A stretch of DNA of 23,560 nucleotides from Basidiobolus heterosporus B8920 (Eukaryota > Basidiobolomycota > Basidiobolomycetes > Basidiobolales > Basidiobolaceae). The stretch spans positions 1-23,560 of the forward strand of contig JNET01025747.1 of NCBI GenBank assembly GCA_000697455.1, read 5' to 3'. A model generated the notes under the pieces. That model did no database searches, had not been told where the DNA came from, and saw nothing but the letters and a program-made list of their open reading frames with translations. The translations under genes and the position numbers were made by a program. Shown here piece after piece: positions 10,115 to 19,886 of the stretch; position 1 is the first letter of the stretch, and every line of letters begins with the position of its first letter.

Positions 10115-10196
10115 TGATGAGAGTGGGGTTCGAACCCACGCCTCCGGAGAGACTGCGACCTGAACGCAGCGCCTTAGACCACTCGGCCATCTCACC
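10115..10196 (-). tRNA. tRNA-Leu(CAG), copy 3
   Basis: Identical over 82 bases to the copy at 5605-5686, with the same T-run terminator. The 5' flank differs completely from copy 1, starting at the first base outside the gene. Confidence 0.94.
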
Positions 10197-10942
10197 ATTC
10201 GTTCACATGCTTCAAAGTAAGCGAAAACCAACGTTAAGCACAAACAACACTCAATTGTGGTCTAGTTATGGTCTTTTGGAAAACAAAAAAACTCAGAATA
10301 GAAATGTTTGGATTGCCTTGTAATGGCATTTTGTGTTTAGGGTGAAAGGTAGTGACTCAAATAAGAAATTGCCCTAATTCTGACAGTAAAGATTCAATCA
10401 TAAATACAAAAATCTCCAACAGCTATCTGAATTTTATGAACCGAGTTGACATCAGTATTATTTGAGGTTTGAATCTAAATTTTCTATAGTTTCAAAGCAT
10501 TGCTCTAAAGTATGGGTTCTGTGTTAACTAGGAAGAAACATCAAAAATAAAGCTTAGACCAATGATTTCAATTTTGCAATATCTTTTATTTCCAACATTA
10601 CCTTGAGTCAAATAATTGTGCATCCTCCTGGCTAGAAGAAGGCTTTGAAAATACTGCTCATAACCTAGCACATATTTCAGAGATTATTTGTATTACAAAT
10701 CACCAGGTCCATTCAAACCCACTTCGCATTACGGACTTCACTGAGTCACTGGTAATGCGCTATTTAATTTCTTACAATTTTGAAACAGGTGGCTAGCTGT
10801 AAGATAGGTGGGAGTACTCTGCTTCTTGATAGATTCAATGTAGGATAAATAGGGGGAAAAGTGAAGTTGGCTATTCATTAATATTGCGGAACATGGGGAT
10901 TTTAGTAATGTCTATATAGCCTATTCTAAATATTCGCAGCTT
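10197..10942. other. Spacer between tRNA-Leu copy 3 and tRNA-Pro copy 3
   Basis: No gene is recognised. Transcription of the flanking tRNAs diverges from here (minus to the left, plus to the right). Confidence 0.5.
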
Positions 10943-11014
10943 GGCTCAATGGTCTAGTAGTATGATTCCTCGTTCGGGTCGAGGAGGTCCCGGGTTCAAT
11001 TCCCGGTTGAGCCC
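10943..11014 (+). tRNA. tRNA-Pro(CGG), copy 3
   Basis: A 72-base cloverleaf, the only tRNA of the cluster on plus. It has acceptor GGCTCAA/TTGAGCC, anticodon loop TTCGGGT (CGG) and a fully paired anticodon stem CCTCG/CGAGG. It differs from the two minus copies in two places: A for T at position 41, which restores the stem, and A for C in the D loop. A TTTTT terminator lies about 10 bases downstream. It sits 235 bp before the SF3B1 start codon. Confidence 0.94.
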
Positions 11015-11249
11015 TTGTAGAATTTTTACTTGGCTTGTATGTACGCAGCACATATTAATCGATATTTTATTCAGTTATTTTACACAATAATTTTAACGAT
11101 GAATCATCAACTGCATAAATATAAATTTGATTTCGACATGAAACATGCGGTGATTTTTAAGATATATACATAAGTTTCTTTTTTTTCTGATATTAACGTG
11201 TTCACTGAAAGATATCAAGTTTGATATCTTGGAAGCCAACTTATCACAT

Positions 11250-14200
11250 ATGTCGGATATTGATATTGATGCTCAAATTAAGGCACAACAAGCCGAACGT
11301 GAGGCTCGTTTAAAAGAACAACAGCAATCAACACAAGCTTCTTTAGTTGGTGACATTGCTTATGACACGGATTTATACGGGAATTCTAATAAATTTGCTG
11401 GTTATGAAACTAGTCTTCCCGTGAACGACGTTGACGACGAAGAACAAGTAAGAAAACCAAAAAGTCTTTTATCTTCTTACACAGCACCTAAAGAGATCTA
11501 TGAAGAATTAGCTGGAGTTGGAGACGATGCTGTTGATCCTTTTGAAAGCCGTAATGGCAGTAAAAAGATTGTAGATCGTGAGGATGAATATCACGCTCGG
11601 AGATTTAATCGCGCTCTATCTCCAGAGCGTGTCGATGCTTTCTCTAGCAATGGGAATACAAACTCTGAAGCTAGAACTTATGCCGAAGCCATGAAGCAAG
11701 TAGAACTTGAAAAGGAAGAGCAAAGAGTACGTAGAAAAATAGCAGAAAAAGCTAAAGAGGCTGAAAGCAATGGTCAGGAGATTGAGTCACAACAACCAGC
11801 TAAAAGAAGACGTTGGGATGTTGATGCCCCTGCAAGCGAAGCTCGTTCCGAATGGGAAAAACCGGAGGAAGAAGAAAAATCTGCTCCTAAACAAAGTAAA
11901 TGGGACGAGACTCCACGAGAAAGCACTCGCCGAAAGAATCGTTGGGATGAAACTCCGGTTAGTAATGCCTGGGATGCAACTCCACAAGGAAGCGTAACCG
12001 ATACCCCAAGTGGAAAGCGTAGATCACGTTGGGATGAAACTCCAGTTAATGTCAACGCTTTTGGCGCTACACCAGTCGGTAGTGTTGGTATGATGACCCC
12101 AACACCACATCAGCTAGCACAGCCTATGACTCCTGAAGCTATGAACGCCTTGCGATGGGAAAAAGAAATTGACTCTAGAAATCGACCATTGTCTGACGAA
12201 GAATTAGATGCTATGTTCCCTTCATCTGGCTACAAAATCTTGGATCCACCACCAAGCTATGTTCCTATTCGAACACCTGCACGAAAACTGACTGCCACCC
12301 CCAGTCCCATGGTCGGGATGAGTGGGTTTATGATGCAGGAAGAAGATAGAAATCAGACCTATGATTTGCCTACAGAAATCCCTGGAGTTGGAAATCTTCC
12401 ATTCTTCAAGCAAGAAGATATGCAACATTTTGGAAAACTTCTCGACAATGTAGACGAAAACCAATTATCCGTAGAAGAACTTAAAGAAAGGAAGATTATG
12501 CGTCTTCTATTAAAAATCAAGAACGGTACTCCACCAATGCGTAAGGCTGCTCTTCGTCAAATCACCGATAAAGCTCGGGAATTCGGTGCGGGTCCGCTCT
12601 TCAACCAGATCTTGCCCTTACTTATGTCCCCTACGCTTGAAGACCAAGAGCGCCATCTTTTGGTGAAAGTCATCGATCGTATTCTTTACAAGTTGGATGA
12701 TCTTGTCAGACCCTTTGTTCATAAGATCCTGGTTGTTATCGAGCCTCTCTTGATTGATGAGGATTACTATGCCAGAGTTGAAGGTAGAGAAATCATCAGT
12801 AATCTTAGTAAGGCAGCAGGACTAGCAACCATGATTGCCACTATGAGACCAGATATCGACCATGTCGATGAATATGTTCGTAACACAACAGCACGTGCGT
12901 TTTCTGTTGTAGCCTCGGCGCTCGGCATCCCATCACTGTTACCCTTTTTGAAGGCAGTCTGTAAATCAAAGAAGTCTTGGCAAGCCCGCCACACTGGTAT
13001 CAAGATTGTCCAACAAATTGCCATTCTTCTTGGCTGTGCAATTCTTCCCCATCTCAAGAGCCTTGTTGATATCATCGCCCATGGCCTTGAGGATGAACAA
13101 CAAAAGGTGCGAACCATTGCCTCTTTGGCGATTGCCGCTTTAGCCGAGTCAGCAGCACCATATGGTATTGAATCCTTCGATTCGGTGCTTAAGCCGCTCT
13201 GGACTGGTATTCGTAAGCATCGAGGCAAGGGACTTGCTGCTTTCTTGAAGGCCATTGGGTATATCATTCCCTTAATGGATGCCGAATACGCCAATTACTA
13301 TACAAAAGAGGTGATGATTATTTTAATTCGAGAGTTTCAGTCGCCTGATGAGGAAATGAAGAAGATTGTCCTGAAAGTAATCAAACAATGTGCCTCTACG
13401 GACGGTGTAGAAGCGCGTTATATCAAGGAAGAGATTTTACCCGAGTTCTTCAAGAACTTCTGGGTCCGAAGAATGGCACTCGACAGACGTAACTATAAAC
13501 AATTAGTAGAGACGACCGTGGAACTGGCACAAAAAGTAGGTGTAACCGAGATTGTTGGTAGAATTGTTGAAGATCTCAAGGATGAATCTGAACCCTACAG
13601 AAAAATGGTCATGGAGGCCATTGAGAAGGTGATTAGCGTATTAGGCGCTGCGGATATTGATACACGCTTGGAGGAGATATTGATTGATGGTATTCTTTAT
13701 GCTTTCCAAGAACAAACGGTCGAGGATGTTGTCATGTTGAACGGATTCGGTACCGTGGTGAATGCACTTGGTATGCGTGTTCAATTGTATCTTCAACAAA
13801 TTTGCTCCACTATTCTTTGGCGTTTGAACAACAAATCTGCCAAAGTGAGACAGCAGGCAGCAGATTTGATTTCTCGTATTGCAGTTGTCATGAAGACCTG
13901 CGGTGAAGAGAAGTTAATGGGACAGCTTGGTATTGTGCTATACGAATATCTTGGTGAAGAATATCCTGAAGTTCTTGGATCTATTCTGGGCGCACTCAAA
14001 TCCATTGTCAACGTCATTGGTATGTCGACCATGACACCGCCTATCAAAGATTTACTTCCACGTCTTACACCAATTCTGCGAAACAGACATGAGAAAGTAC
14101 AGGAGAATTGTATCGATCTCGTTGGACGTATTGCCGATAGAGGAGCGGAGTTTGTAAGTGCGCGTGAGTGGATGAGAATTTGTTTTGAGTTGTTAGATCT

Positions 14201-14921
14201 GCTTAAAGCACACAAGAAAGGGATTCGTAGAGCCGCTGTCAACACGTTCGGATACATTGCCAAAGCTATTGGACCTCAAGATGTATTGGCCACATTACTG
14301 AACAATCTTAAGGTTCAAGAACGTCAAAACCGTGTGTGTACAACGGTTGCTATTGCTATTGTTTCGGAGACGTGTGCACCATTCACTGTATTGCCAGCAT
14401 TGATGAATGAATATCGGGTTCCTGAATTGAACGTTCAAAACGGTGTACTGAAATCACTCTCCTGGGTATTTGAGTATATTGGCGAGATGGGCAAGGACTA
14501 TATATACGCCGTTACACCACTACTTGAAGATGCTTTGATGGATCGAGATCTTGTCCATCGGCAAACCGCATGTACCACCGTTAAACACATGGCCCTGGGA
14601 GCGTACGGTTTAGGTTGTGAAGACGCGCTTCTTCATTTGTTAAACTATGTGTGGCCCAATGTTTTCGAAACCTCGCCACATGTTATCAACGCAGTCATGG
14701 AAGCCATTGATGGGTTGAGAGTAGCTTTGGGACCAGCCATTATCCTTCAGTACGTACTACAAGGATTATTCCATCCCGCTAGAAAAGTTCGAGAGATTTA
14801 TTGGAAGATATATAACAATGTTTACATTGGTGCACAAGATGCCCTTGTACCATTCTATCCCACCATCGAGGATGATGAGAGAAATCAATACCAGCGACAT
14901 GAAATGGACTATTTCTTGTAA
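11250..14921 (+). CDS. SF3B1: Splicing factor 3b subunit 1 (SF3B1/Hsh155), U2 snRNP
   Basis: The largest SF3b subunit of the U2 snRNP holds the branch-point helix during spliceosome assembly. I chose the ATG at 11250 ([14 protein letters not shown]), giving 1223 residues; the frame is open seven codons further up, without an ATG. The disordered N terminus carries five WD(E/A/V)-type motifs (Trp at about 189, 218, 232, 241 and 261; four of them WDETP or WDATP), like the ULM motifs that bind UHM proteins such as U2AF65. Next come LRWEKEID and [15 protein letters not shown], the p14-contacting part. From about 400 to the end is the HEAT superhelix, nearly identical to animal SF3B1 in places ([28 protein letters not shown] with the Lys matching human K700, [14 protein letters not shown]). 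The length lies between yeast (971) and human (1304). No intron interrupts the CDS. Confidence 0.97.
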   Translation: MSDIDIDAQIKAQQAEREARLKEQQQSTQASLVGDIAYDTDLYGNSNKFAGYETSLPVNDVDDEEQVRKPKSLLSSYTAPKEIYEELAGVGDDAVDPFESRNGSKKIVDREDEYHARRFNRALSPERVDAFSSNGNTNSEARTYAEAMKQVELEKEEQRVRRKIAEKAKEAESNGQEIESQQPAKRRRWDVDAPASEARSEWEKPEEEEKSAPKQSKWDETPRESTRRKNRWDETPVSNAWDATPQGSVTDTPSGKRRSRWDETPVNVNAFGATPVGSVGMMTPTPHQLAQPMTPEAMNALRWEKEIDSRNRPLSDEELDAMFPSSGYKILDPPPSYVPIRTPARKLTATPSPMVGMSGFMMQEEDRNQTYDLPTEIPGVGNLPFFKQEDMQHFGKLLDNVDENQLSVEELKERKIMRLLLKIKNGTPPMRKAALRQITDKAREFGAGPLFNQILPLLMSPTLEDQERHLLVKVIDRILYKLDDLVRPFVHKILVVIEPLLIDEDYYARVEGREIISNLSKAAGLATMIATMRPDIDHVDEYVRNTTARAFSVVASALGIPSLLPFLKAVCKSKKSWQARHTGIKIVQQIAILLGCAILPHLKSLVDIIAHGLEDEQQKVRTIASLAIAALAESAAPYGIESFDSVLKPLWTGIRKHRGKGLAAFLKAIGYIIPLMDAEYANYYTKEVMIILIREFQSPDEEMKKIVLKVIKQCASTDGVEARYIKEEILPEFFKNFWVRRMALDRRNYKQLVETTVELAQKVGVTEIVGRIVEDLKDESEPYRKMVMEAIEKVISVLGAADIDTRLEEILIDGILYAFQEQTVEDVVMLNGFGTVVNALGMRVQLYLQQICSTILWRLNNKSAKVRQQAADLISRIAVVMKTCGEEKLMGQLGIVLYEYLGEEYPEVLGSILGALKSIVNVIGMSTMTPPIKDLLPRLTPILRNRHEKVQENCIDLVGRIADRGAEFVSAREWMRICFELLDLLKAHKKGIRRAAVNTFGYIAKAIGPQDVLATLLNNLKVQERQNRVCTTVAIAIVSETCAPFTVLPALMNEYRVPELNVQNGVLKSLSWVFEYIGEMGKDYIYAVTPLLEDALMDRDLVHRQTACTTVKHMALGAYGLGCEDALLHLLNYVWPNVFETSPHVINAVMEAIDGLRVALGPAIILQYVLQGLFHPARKVREIYWKIYNNVYIGAQDALVPFYPTIEDDERNQYQRHEMDYFL

Positions 14922-15500
14922 AATTGATTTATTGCTTCGTTGTAATCTATATTATCTTCATCTCTACCCCTTCGTCACCCTACCCTCACCCTCACTCTCA
15001 CTCACATTCACACTCCTACGCTTACCCTCACCTCTCTGACTCCCCCTTCTATTCCATTTATGCCCCCTTTTACCAAGCTATACTCAAAATCAGGGGTTTC
15101 AATGTGATTTGTTGTATTTTTGAAAATATTAAAGTTGTTTACCCTAAGATTACCTAAGATTATAGATGAGTCGTAGGAGAATGAATCATTGGGATCCGGA
15201 TAGTATGATTTCGTATCCTCCTCCTCCGCATTTCCTTTCATACCCAAAGTATTTCGCGAGTATGACGTATACAGGAAATCTAATTGTCTTGAGAATACAT
15301 GAAGTATGTCAATCAATCTTGATCAACCAATAATATGAAATTATGCTAACTAAATTTGGTGAAATTTTAAAAATATTCCCATCATTTGGTCTGGATTGGG
15401 TTAATATCAAATGATTGACCAATGTTTCACTGAGCAGAAAATCCGAGTCGTTTGGAATAGTCTTGATCTACCTTCTTGAAGGGCCTATTCCATAAATCAC
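14922..15500. other. SF3B1 3' flank with pyrimidine-rich tract
   Basis: From about 14957 to 15075 the plus strand is strongly C/T-rich (CCCTACCCTCACCCTCACTC), probably in the 3' untranslated region. No gene is seen; a 102-codon minus frame (15008-15316) is largely created by this skewed tract. Confidence 0.5.
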
Positions 15501-15571
15501 TTCTGTGGTGCATTGGTAAGCGCGTTCAAGTTGACCTCGAACGCTTACGAGTTCGAATCTCGTCGCGGAAG
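15501..15571 (+). pseudogene. tRNA-like sequence with A-tail (retroposed tRNA fossil or odd tRNA)
   Basis: It spans 71 bases with acceptor TTCTGTG/CGCGGAA (all paired, two wobbles), T arm ACGAG-TTCGAAT-CTCGT, and Pol III A-box-like TGGTGCATTGG and B-box-like GAGTTCGAATC. The anticodon arm is abnormal: either TTCAA/TCGAA with an A-C mismatch around GTTGACC (anticodon would be TGA), or CGTTC/GAACG with an 11-base loop. The D stem is weak. No TTTT follows; instead A8 starts right after GAAG. AAATC precedes and follows the unit, perhaps a target duplication. The isotype is unclear. Confidence 0.5.
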
Positions 15572-15683
15572 AAAAAAAAGGAAATCTAACATGATGACGT
15601 TACAATAGAAACAGTTATCCCTGTCCGAAAAGACTATGTGGATAAAAATTGTAGACTGAAAGAATCCTTTTGAATCTCAGAAC

Positions 15684-16108
15684 ATGAACTCCGAATTTCC
15701 GTACCAAGGGTATCTCGGGTTAACGTCCCTTGGTCCTTCACATGTTTATGCTGATTCAAGCCGAAGTTCCGTTGTTCAAAGGGAGATGAGTAATGATAAG
15801 GTTAGGTAAGTAAGTAAGATAACATTGATTCGATCAATCTTAATTTTACTTACTTTCTGGTTGTTTGTTTACATGATGATTAAGTTAAATAAGGTAATAA
15901 AGGCTTCACGTCAAAATTGGGCCAATATGGATGTCAGATTCTATGGAAGAATCGCTTGGTTGCCACGGAATCTGATTATCCGGGTATGGCGAATTCAGCT
16001 CAAGAATGGGGTTCTTATCACAATATAGAGTATAATCGCCATAACCGCGTAGATGTACCAATAGGATTATTACCGCGTTTAGCAAATGATGAAAAAAAGA
16101 AATGCTGA
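15684..16108 (+). CDS. Probable small spliced gene of unknown function
   Basis: Exon 1 starts at ATG 15684 and gives 40 clean codons (MNSEFPYQGYLGLTS..., ending REMSNDKV) up to a consensus donor GTAAGT at 15806. The 3' structure is uncertain. The acceptor may be AG at 15902 or CAG at 15937, each giving a different short ending (about 63 or 70 residues). A weaker donor GTTAGG at 15801 joined to 15938 would read the most protein-like frame (ILWKNRLVATESDYPGM... to LPRLANDEKKKC, stop ending at 16108), for 95 residues. No family is recognised. It lies 121 bp before AUR1 on the same strand, so it is not an AUR1 exon unless a longer transcript exists. No signal peptide or membrane segment is seen. 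Transcript data would settle the exon structure. Confidence 0.33.
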
Positions 16109-16228
16109 TAAATAGGAAATACAGATTTTCCCGGGCTGATAAGGGGTCGATGATTCTGGTGTCAAGGGAAGTTATAAATTGACAGGTCAGTACAACCATC
16201 GGTATCTCTAACGACTCATTCTTGTTCG

Positions 16229-17335
16229 ATGATGAGGTCAATTATTAAAACTTATTATCGATTTTTCGATAAGCTGGCAATTTGTTTGTCTTACTTAGAA
16301 CTCCCATTTCTCTGTCTGGTTGCTGTCCCCTTTATTATATGGAACTCTTTACCATGGTTTTTAAAGTTAGCCCTCTTTGCCATTGGCGGTAGTACGTACT
16401 ATTTCATACCCCGTTCCCGAGAATTCATCAGACCAGCATTGCCGGTACTTGCATGGTTATCTTTATTCACAACCTGTGGTGATATTCCCATGCATATTCG
16501 TCCTGGAATCAATGTCACCTTCTTACCCCACGCGGAGAAGTTTCTTTTTGGAGGGAACTTGTCGGATGTACTAGCTAGCAATACCTCCGATTGGAAGGAC
16601 ATTTTAGCTTGGATTGTTTACGGTGTATTACACTTTGTCAACGGATTCCTGGCCATTCCCTTGATGTACTTCCTAGGACCTAAGGGGACATTACCCAAAT
16701 TCGTCCGAGCCTATGGTTATATGAACATGGCCGGAGTGATTACCCAACTTCTATTCCCCACTGCCTCACCATGGTACCTTCACCTCTACGGACTTCAACC
16801 TGCCACATATGCGATTCAAGGAGAACCCGGAGGTTTGGCCCGCATTGATCGTATCTTGAACATCAACATATACAGTAACGCATTCAACAACTCACCCCTC
16901 GTGTTCGGAGCCTTTCCAAGTCTACACAGTGGTTGCGCCGTGCTCATCAATCTATTTTTGGGCCATGTCAAGCCGTATCTGATTCCATTCAATATTCTAT
17001 ACATCGGGTGGATTTGGTGGGCGTGTCTATATTTCCGACATCATTATATCATCGATCTCATTGGTGGATTTCTTTACGCATTTGTATGTTTCGTTATCGT
17101 CTACAAAGGTCGTATCGCTCCTCAATGGCATGGTCCAGTCAAGGGAACTCCCGAATTGTTACCTACCCAGACTGGCCCACAAGGTTACGTTGCCCTGGAT
17201 AACGCCAGTGAAGTATTCTCTGATATGGATTTTGATGAAGCACCCGAGATGATTATCGCCGTGGATGCACCTACCATGGCTCATTTAGAAGAGAAACCTT
17301 TAGTAGATAGTACATCAATTAATTTTTCATATTAG
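16229..17335 (+). CDS. AUR1: Inositol phosphorylceramide synthase (Aur1)
   Basis: A Golgi enzyme that moves phosphoinositol from phosphatidylinositol to ceramide, an essential fungal sphingolipid step and the target of aureobasidin A. The frame is 368 residues without introns (yeast Aur1 has 401). Several hydrophobic membrane segments are visible. Family blocks in order: GGNLSDVLA.....WKDILAWIVYG, YGYMN..GVI.Q, GGLARID, FGAFPSLHSGCA and RHHYIIDL. The lipid-phosphate-transferase residues are His233, His272 and Asp276, with the same spacing as His255, His294 and Asp298 of yeast. The tail from about 300 is acidic and polar, as in yeast. Two ATGs are in tandem (16229 and 16232); the first is used here. 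The N terminus is shorter than in yeast. Confidence 0.96.
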   Translation: MMRSIIKTYYRFFDKLAICLSYLELPFLCLVAVPFIIWNSLPWFLKLALFAIGGSTYYFIPRSREFIRPALPVLAWLSLFTTCGDIPMHIRPGINVTFLPHAEKFLFGGNLSDVLASNTSDWKDILAWIVYGVLHFVNGFLAIPLMYFLGPKGTLPKFVRAYGYMNMAGVITQLLFPTASPWYLHLYGLQPATYAIQGEPGGLARIDRILNINIYSNAFNNSPLVFGAFPSLHSGCAVLINLFLGHVKPYLIPFNILYIGWIWWACLYFRHHYIIDLIGGFLYAFVCFVIVYKGRIAPQWHGPVKGTPELLPTQTGPQGYVALDNASEVFSDMDFDEAPEMIIAVDAPTMAHLEEKPLVDSTSINFSY

Positions 17336-17990
17336 ATTCCATTACCATTCCTATTCCCATTCCCACTACCATTCCCACTACCATCCCTATTCCTGTATAT
17401 ACCTAGTAGAGTCTCAATTAATTTTAATAACCAAAACCATACATCCCAATAAACCAACGAGATCAAATTTTCTCTTGAAATTTAGCCATAACATAATCCG
17501 TAGGCTTAACAATTCTCCCAGTCCATATAAATCATATGAAATGGCTAAGATAAGAGTTCTACATAGATGAGTTTCTTTTTGAGTAGGGTCATGTAATTTA
17601 ATCTTCTAGATTTAAAGGTCATTTCTTTTTGTTCATCATGGATATTGATGTATTCGTTGGTCTAACAAATACTCGAAAATTCCCACTTTCCTTTATTGTG
17701 ACTATGATATATTGTATGTGTCATTGTTGTTAGGAACTTTCATCGTTTTCACTTGCTACAGACATGAAAAATTAAACATGCTTACCATGACAATAGGTAC
17801 CTATTCTTACATTCTGGAAAACTAAATAGAGAGTATTTCTATTTATTATTAATCAAACTCTCAGTTGTTGCGGAAATAGTTAGACAGATAAGACTTGTTG
17901 ATACTTTTGTATCTATGTTGGACGGAGACCAAGAGTATGGTTGAGTGTTTGTCAGTACACAAATTTTAACAGCTTCTCAAAAAATGTCAA
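17336..17990. other. AUR1 3' flank and spacer before tRNA-Arg
   Basis: Directly after the stop, 17336-17396 is a C/T-rich run of degenerate CCATTCC/CCACTA units. The remainder is AT-rich with no gene seen. Confidence 0.5.
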
Positions 17991-18063
17991 GGTCCTGTAG
18001 CTCAGTGGAAAGAGTGTCTCCCTCCGGAGGAGAAAGTCGTGGGTTCGACCCCCACCTGGATCG
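17991..18063 (+). tRNA. tRNA-Arg(CCG), copy 2
   Basis: A 73-base cloverleaf identical to the minus copy at 6473-6545 except in the acceptor stem: GGTCCTG/CTGGATC here, GGCCTTG/CTGGGTC there. Pair 3:70 is T-A instead of C-G (both sides changed) and 5:68 is C-G instead of T-G. Anticodon CCG in loop CTCCGGA. A T7 terminator starts about five bases after the gene. Confidence 0.93.
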
Positions 18064-18357
18064 TGAATTTTTTTGAAATTGTGGATGTGTCTTTAAGCTC
18101 AAAACTCAATACAGATTGAAGAGGATGGATGGGCTACATTTGAGATTATCATGAGGAGGCGTGATTGAAAAGTGAACCATGTATAATCGTGAGTATTTTG
18201 CCTGATTATTGCCTGACTAATGCAGTGCACCTATTAGGTTCAAAGAATTTCAATTTACCAATCGTATGGTGATTCATCACACAAAATCTTCACTAACCTT
18301 AGCAAAGTTAACCAGTTGCCATTGTTGACGACCCTTACAACCAAACCATTGTTCACT
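18064..18357 (+). other. Upstream region of STE24
   Basis: It contains the T7 terminator of tRNA-Arg at its left edge, then about 290 bases of AT-rich sequence leading to the STE24 start. No TATA box or other element stands out. Confidence 0.4.
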
Positions 18358-19886
18358 ATGGTTTCTTACAAGAGTTACGTTTTAACGTTCTCCTGGGCCG
18401 TTTATCTATTCGAGACATATTTAAGGTAGGTCAAACCAAGTTTCCTCCATACACGCGTACTTTTCTAATCGCTAGGGTAACCGCAGTTATCGTCAGCATT
18501 GTAAGCTTCAAGAGCCAAAAAGACCCAAGGCAATTGAAGATATCGTTACCGAAGAAGAGTTTGAGAAAGCTAGACAATATGGATTAGACAAATCCCGGTT
18601 TGGCTTTGTATCAAGTGCTTGGTCTCAACTTGAGAATACCCTTCTCATTCAATACGAATTTTTGGCTTGGGCTTGGGGTGTCTCAGGGGATGTACTCGGT
18701 TATTTTGGTTACGGAAGTGAATACGAGGTAAAACAAAACTACTTAGTAATGGCCTTGAGCTAGACATTTGCTTACCCTTTCCTTTAGATCATTCAATCTG
18801 TCCTTTTCTTCATTACCATCTCTTTGGTTGGCTCAGTGACCTCACTTCCCTTCAGTTTGTATAGTACTTTTGTGATTGAACAACGACACGGTTTCAATAA
18901 GCAAACATACCGGTTGTTCTTTGAAGATATGCTTAAAGGGTATCTTGTGGGCGGAGTGATTGGAATCCCCCTGATCAGTGGATTTTTGTGGATTGTCAAG
19001 TCCACTGGAGAACAATTTTACTATTACGTTTGGGTGTTTATGTAAGTAGGCAAGAGAGCACTTCAACAAGATTGAATTCTTTTCATTGAACCATGATTCT
19101 ATTAGGTTGCTGTTCCAGGTTCTCATGATCACCATTTATCCAACCTATATCCAACCATTGTTCAACACATTCACCCCACTACCTGAGAACGAGTTGAGAA
19201 AGGAGATTGAAGCATTAGCCAAACGGATCGATTTCCCATTGACTCAACTCTACGTAATCGATGGTAGTAAACGTTCTAGCCATAGTAACGCCTACTTTTA
19301 CGGTTTCTTCAAGAACAAACGAATCGTTCTATTCGACACACTACTGGAGGATTCAAGTAACCCAGAGATCTGTGCAGTGTTGGGTCATGAACTTGGTCAT
19401 TGGAAACTCAACCATGTTTTCAAACTTTTTGGAATCTCTCAGGCACATTTGTTCTTTTTGTTCTACTTGTTCTCGAAATTCGTCACCAATCCAACCCTCT
19501 ACCACGATTTTGGGTTCTATACCACTCCTACATTGGTCGGGCTCATGTTGTTTAGTTACATCTTCTCTCCCGTCGAGAGTTTGTTGGGTTTCTTTATGAA
19601 TGTGTTGAGTAGAAAGCACGAATTTCAAGCAGGTACTTAGACTTTCTCATTTTTACCAATCCATGAATCCTCGAATCCTCGAATCCTCACCAATAGTTAA
19701 CCTTGTCTTGATCTAGATGCTTTTGCTGAGAAGTTGGGTTACGCTTCACAATTGAAATCTGGCTTAATTAAGTTACATACCAAGAATAAGGGAAATATGA
19801 ACCCAGATTCATGGTATTCTACTTATCATTATTCTCATCCACCTTTGGTTGAAAGATTAAATGCCCTTGGAGTTAAAAGGGAATAA
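18358..19886 (+). CDS. STE24: CAAX prenyl protease 1 (Ste24/ZMPSTE24), five exons
   Basis: A zinc metalloprotease of the ER and inner nuclear membrane (family M48A) that trims farnesylated CAAX proteins such as mating pheromone precursors. The model joins 18358-18425, 18487-18727, 18788-19041, 19106-19632 and 19717-19886, which keeps one frame for 419 residues (yeast 453). All four introns are GT-AG: 61, 60, 64 and 84 nt. Domains: N-terminal FETYLSYRQH, several membrane helices, the zinc motif HELGH at 282-286, and the third ligand in EFQAD at 360, with the EFQA/D junction spanning intron 4. The end [13 protein letters not shown] is typical. The ATG at 18358 starts MVSYKSYVL, as expected. Splice sites were placed by frame and consensus, not by transcript data. 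Confidence 0.93.
18426..18486 (+). other. STE24 intron 1
   Basis: It runs from GTAGGT to CGCAG, 61 nt, with a CTAAT branch-like word about 28 bases before the acceptor. The acceptor 18485-18486 is chosen over an earlier TAG because only it keeps ETYLSYRQH in frame. Confidence 0.85.
18728..18787 (+). other. STE24 intron 2
   Basis: It runs from GTAAAA to CTTTAG, 60 nt, phase 0, between SEYE and IIQSV. Confidence 0.85.
19042..19105 (+). other. STE24 intron 3
   Basis: Consensus GTAAGT donor and TATTAG acceptor, 64 nt. The split codon AT/G yields Met188 in VFMLLFQV. Confidence 0.87.
19633..19716 (+). other. STE24 intron 4, with 8-bp tandem repeat
   Basis: It runs from GTACTT to ATCTAG, 84 nt, splitting the Asp codon of EFQAD. 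It is about 20 nt longer than the other STE24 introns and contains a three-copy run of GAATCCTC (about 19665-19688), which accounts for the extra length. Confidence 0.85.

Larger units (their letters stand above)
9602..10196. repeat. 595-bp duplicated block, copy 2 (with Thr and Leu tRNAs)
   Basis: This is the partner of 5092-5686 in the same orientation, with about ten substitutions, all outside the two tRNA genes. The left edge (base 9602) lies in plain spacer; the right edge is the first base of tRNA-Leu. Confidence 0.93.

Noticed and set aside
10942-10942. Apparent acceptor mismatch (T opposite C) in tRNA-Pro copy 3
   Set aside because: It disappears when the gene start is set at GGCTCAA with discriminator C, as in yeast tRNA-Pro numbering; the base lies outside the gene.
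12767-13294. 175-codon minus-strand frame inside SF3B1
   Set aside because: Shadow of the strongly conserved SF3B1 frame on plus.
13793-14263. 156-codon minus-strand frame inside SF3B1
   Set aside because: Shadow of the SF3B1 coding frame.
15008-15316. 102-codon minus-strand frame near the SF3B1 3' end
   Set aside because: It is driven by the C/T-rich tract and has no recognisable domain or clear start context.
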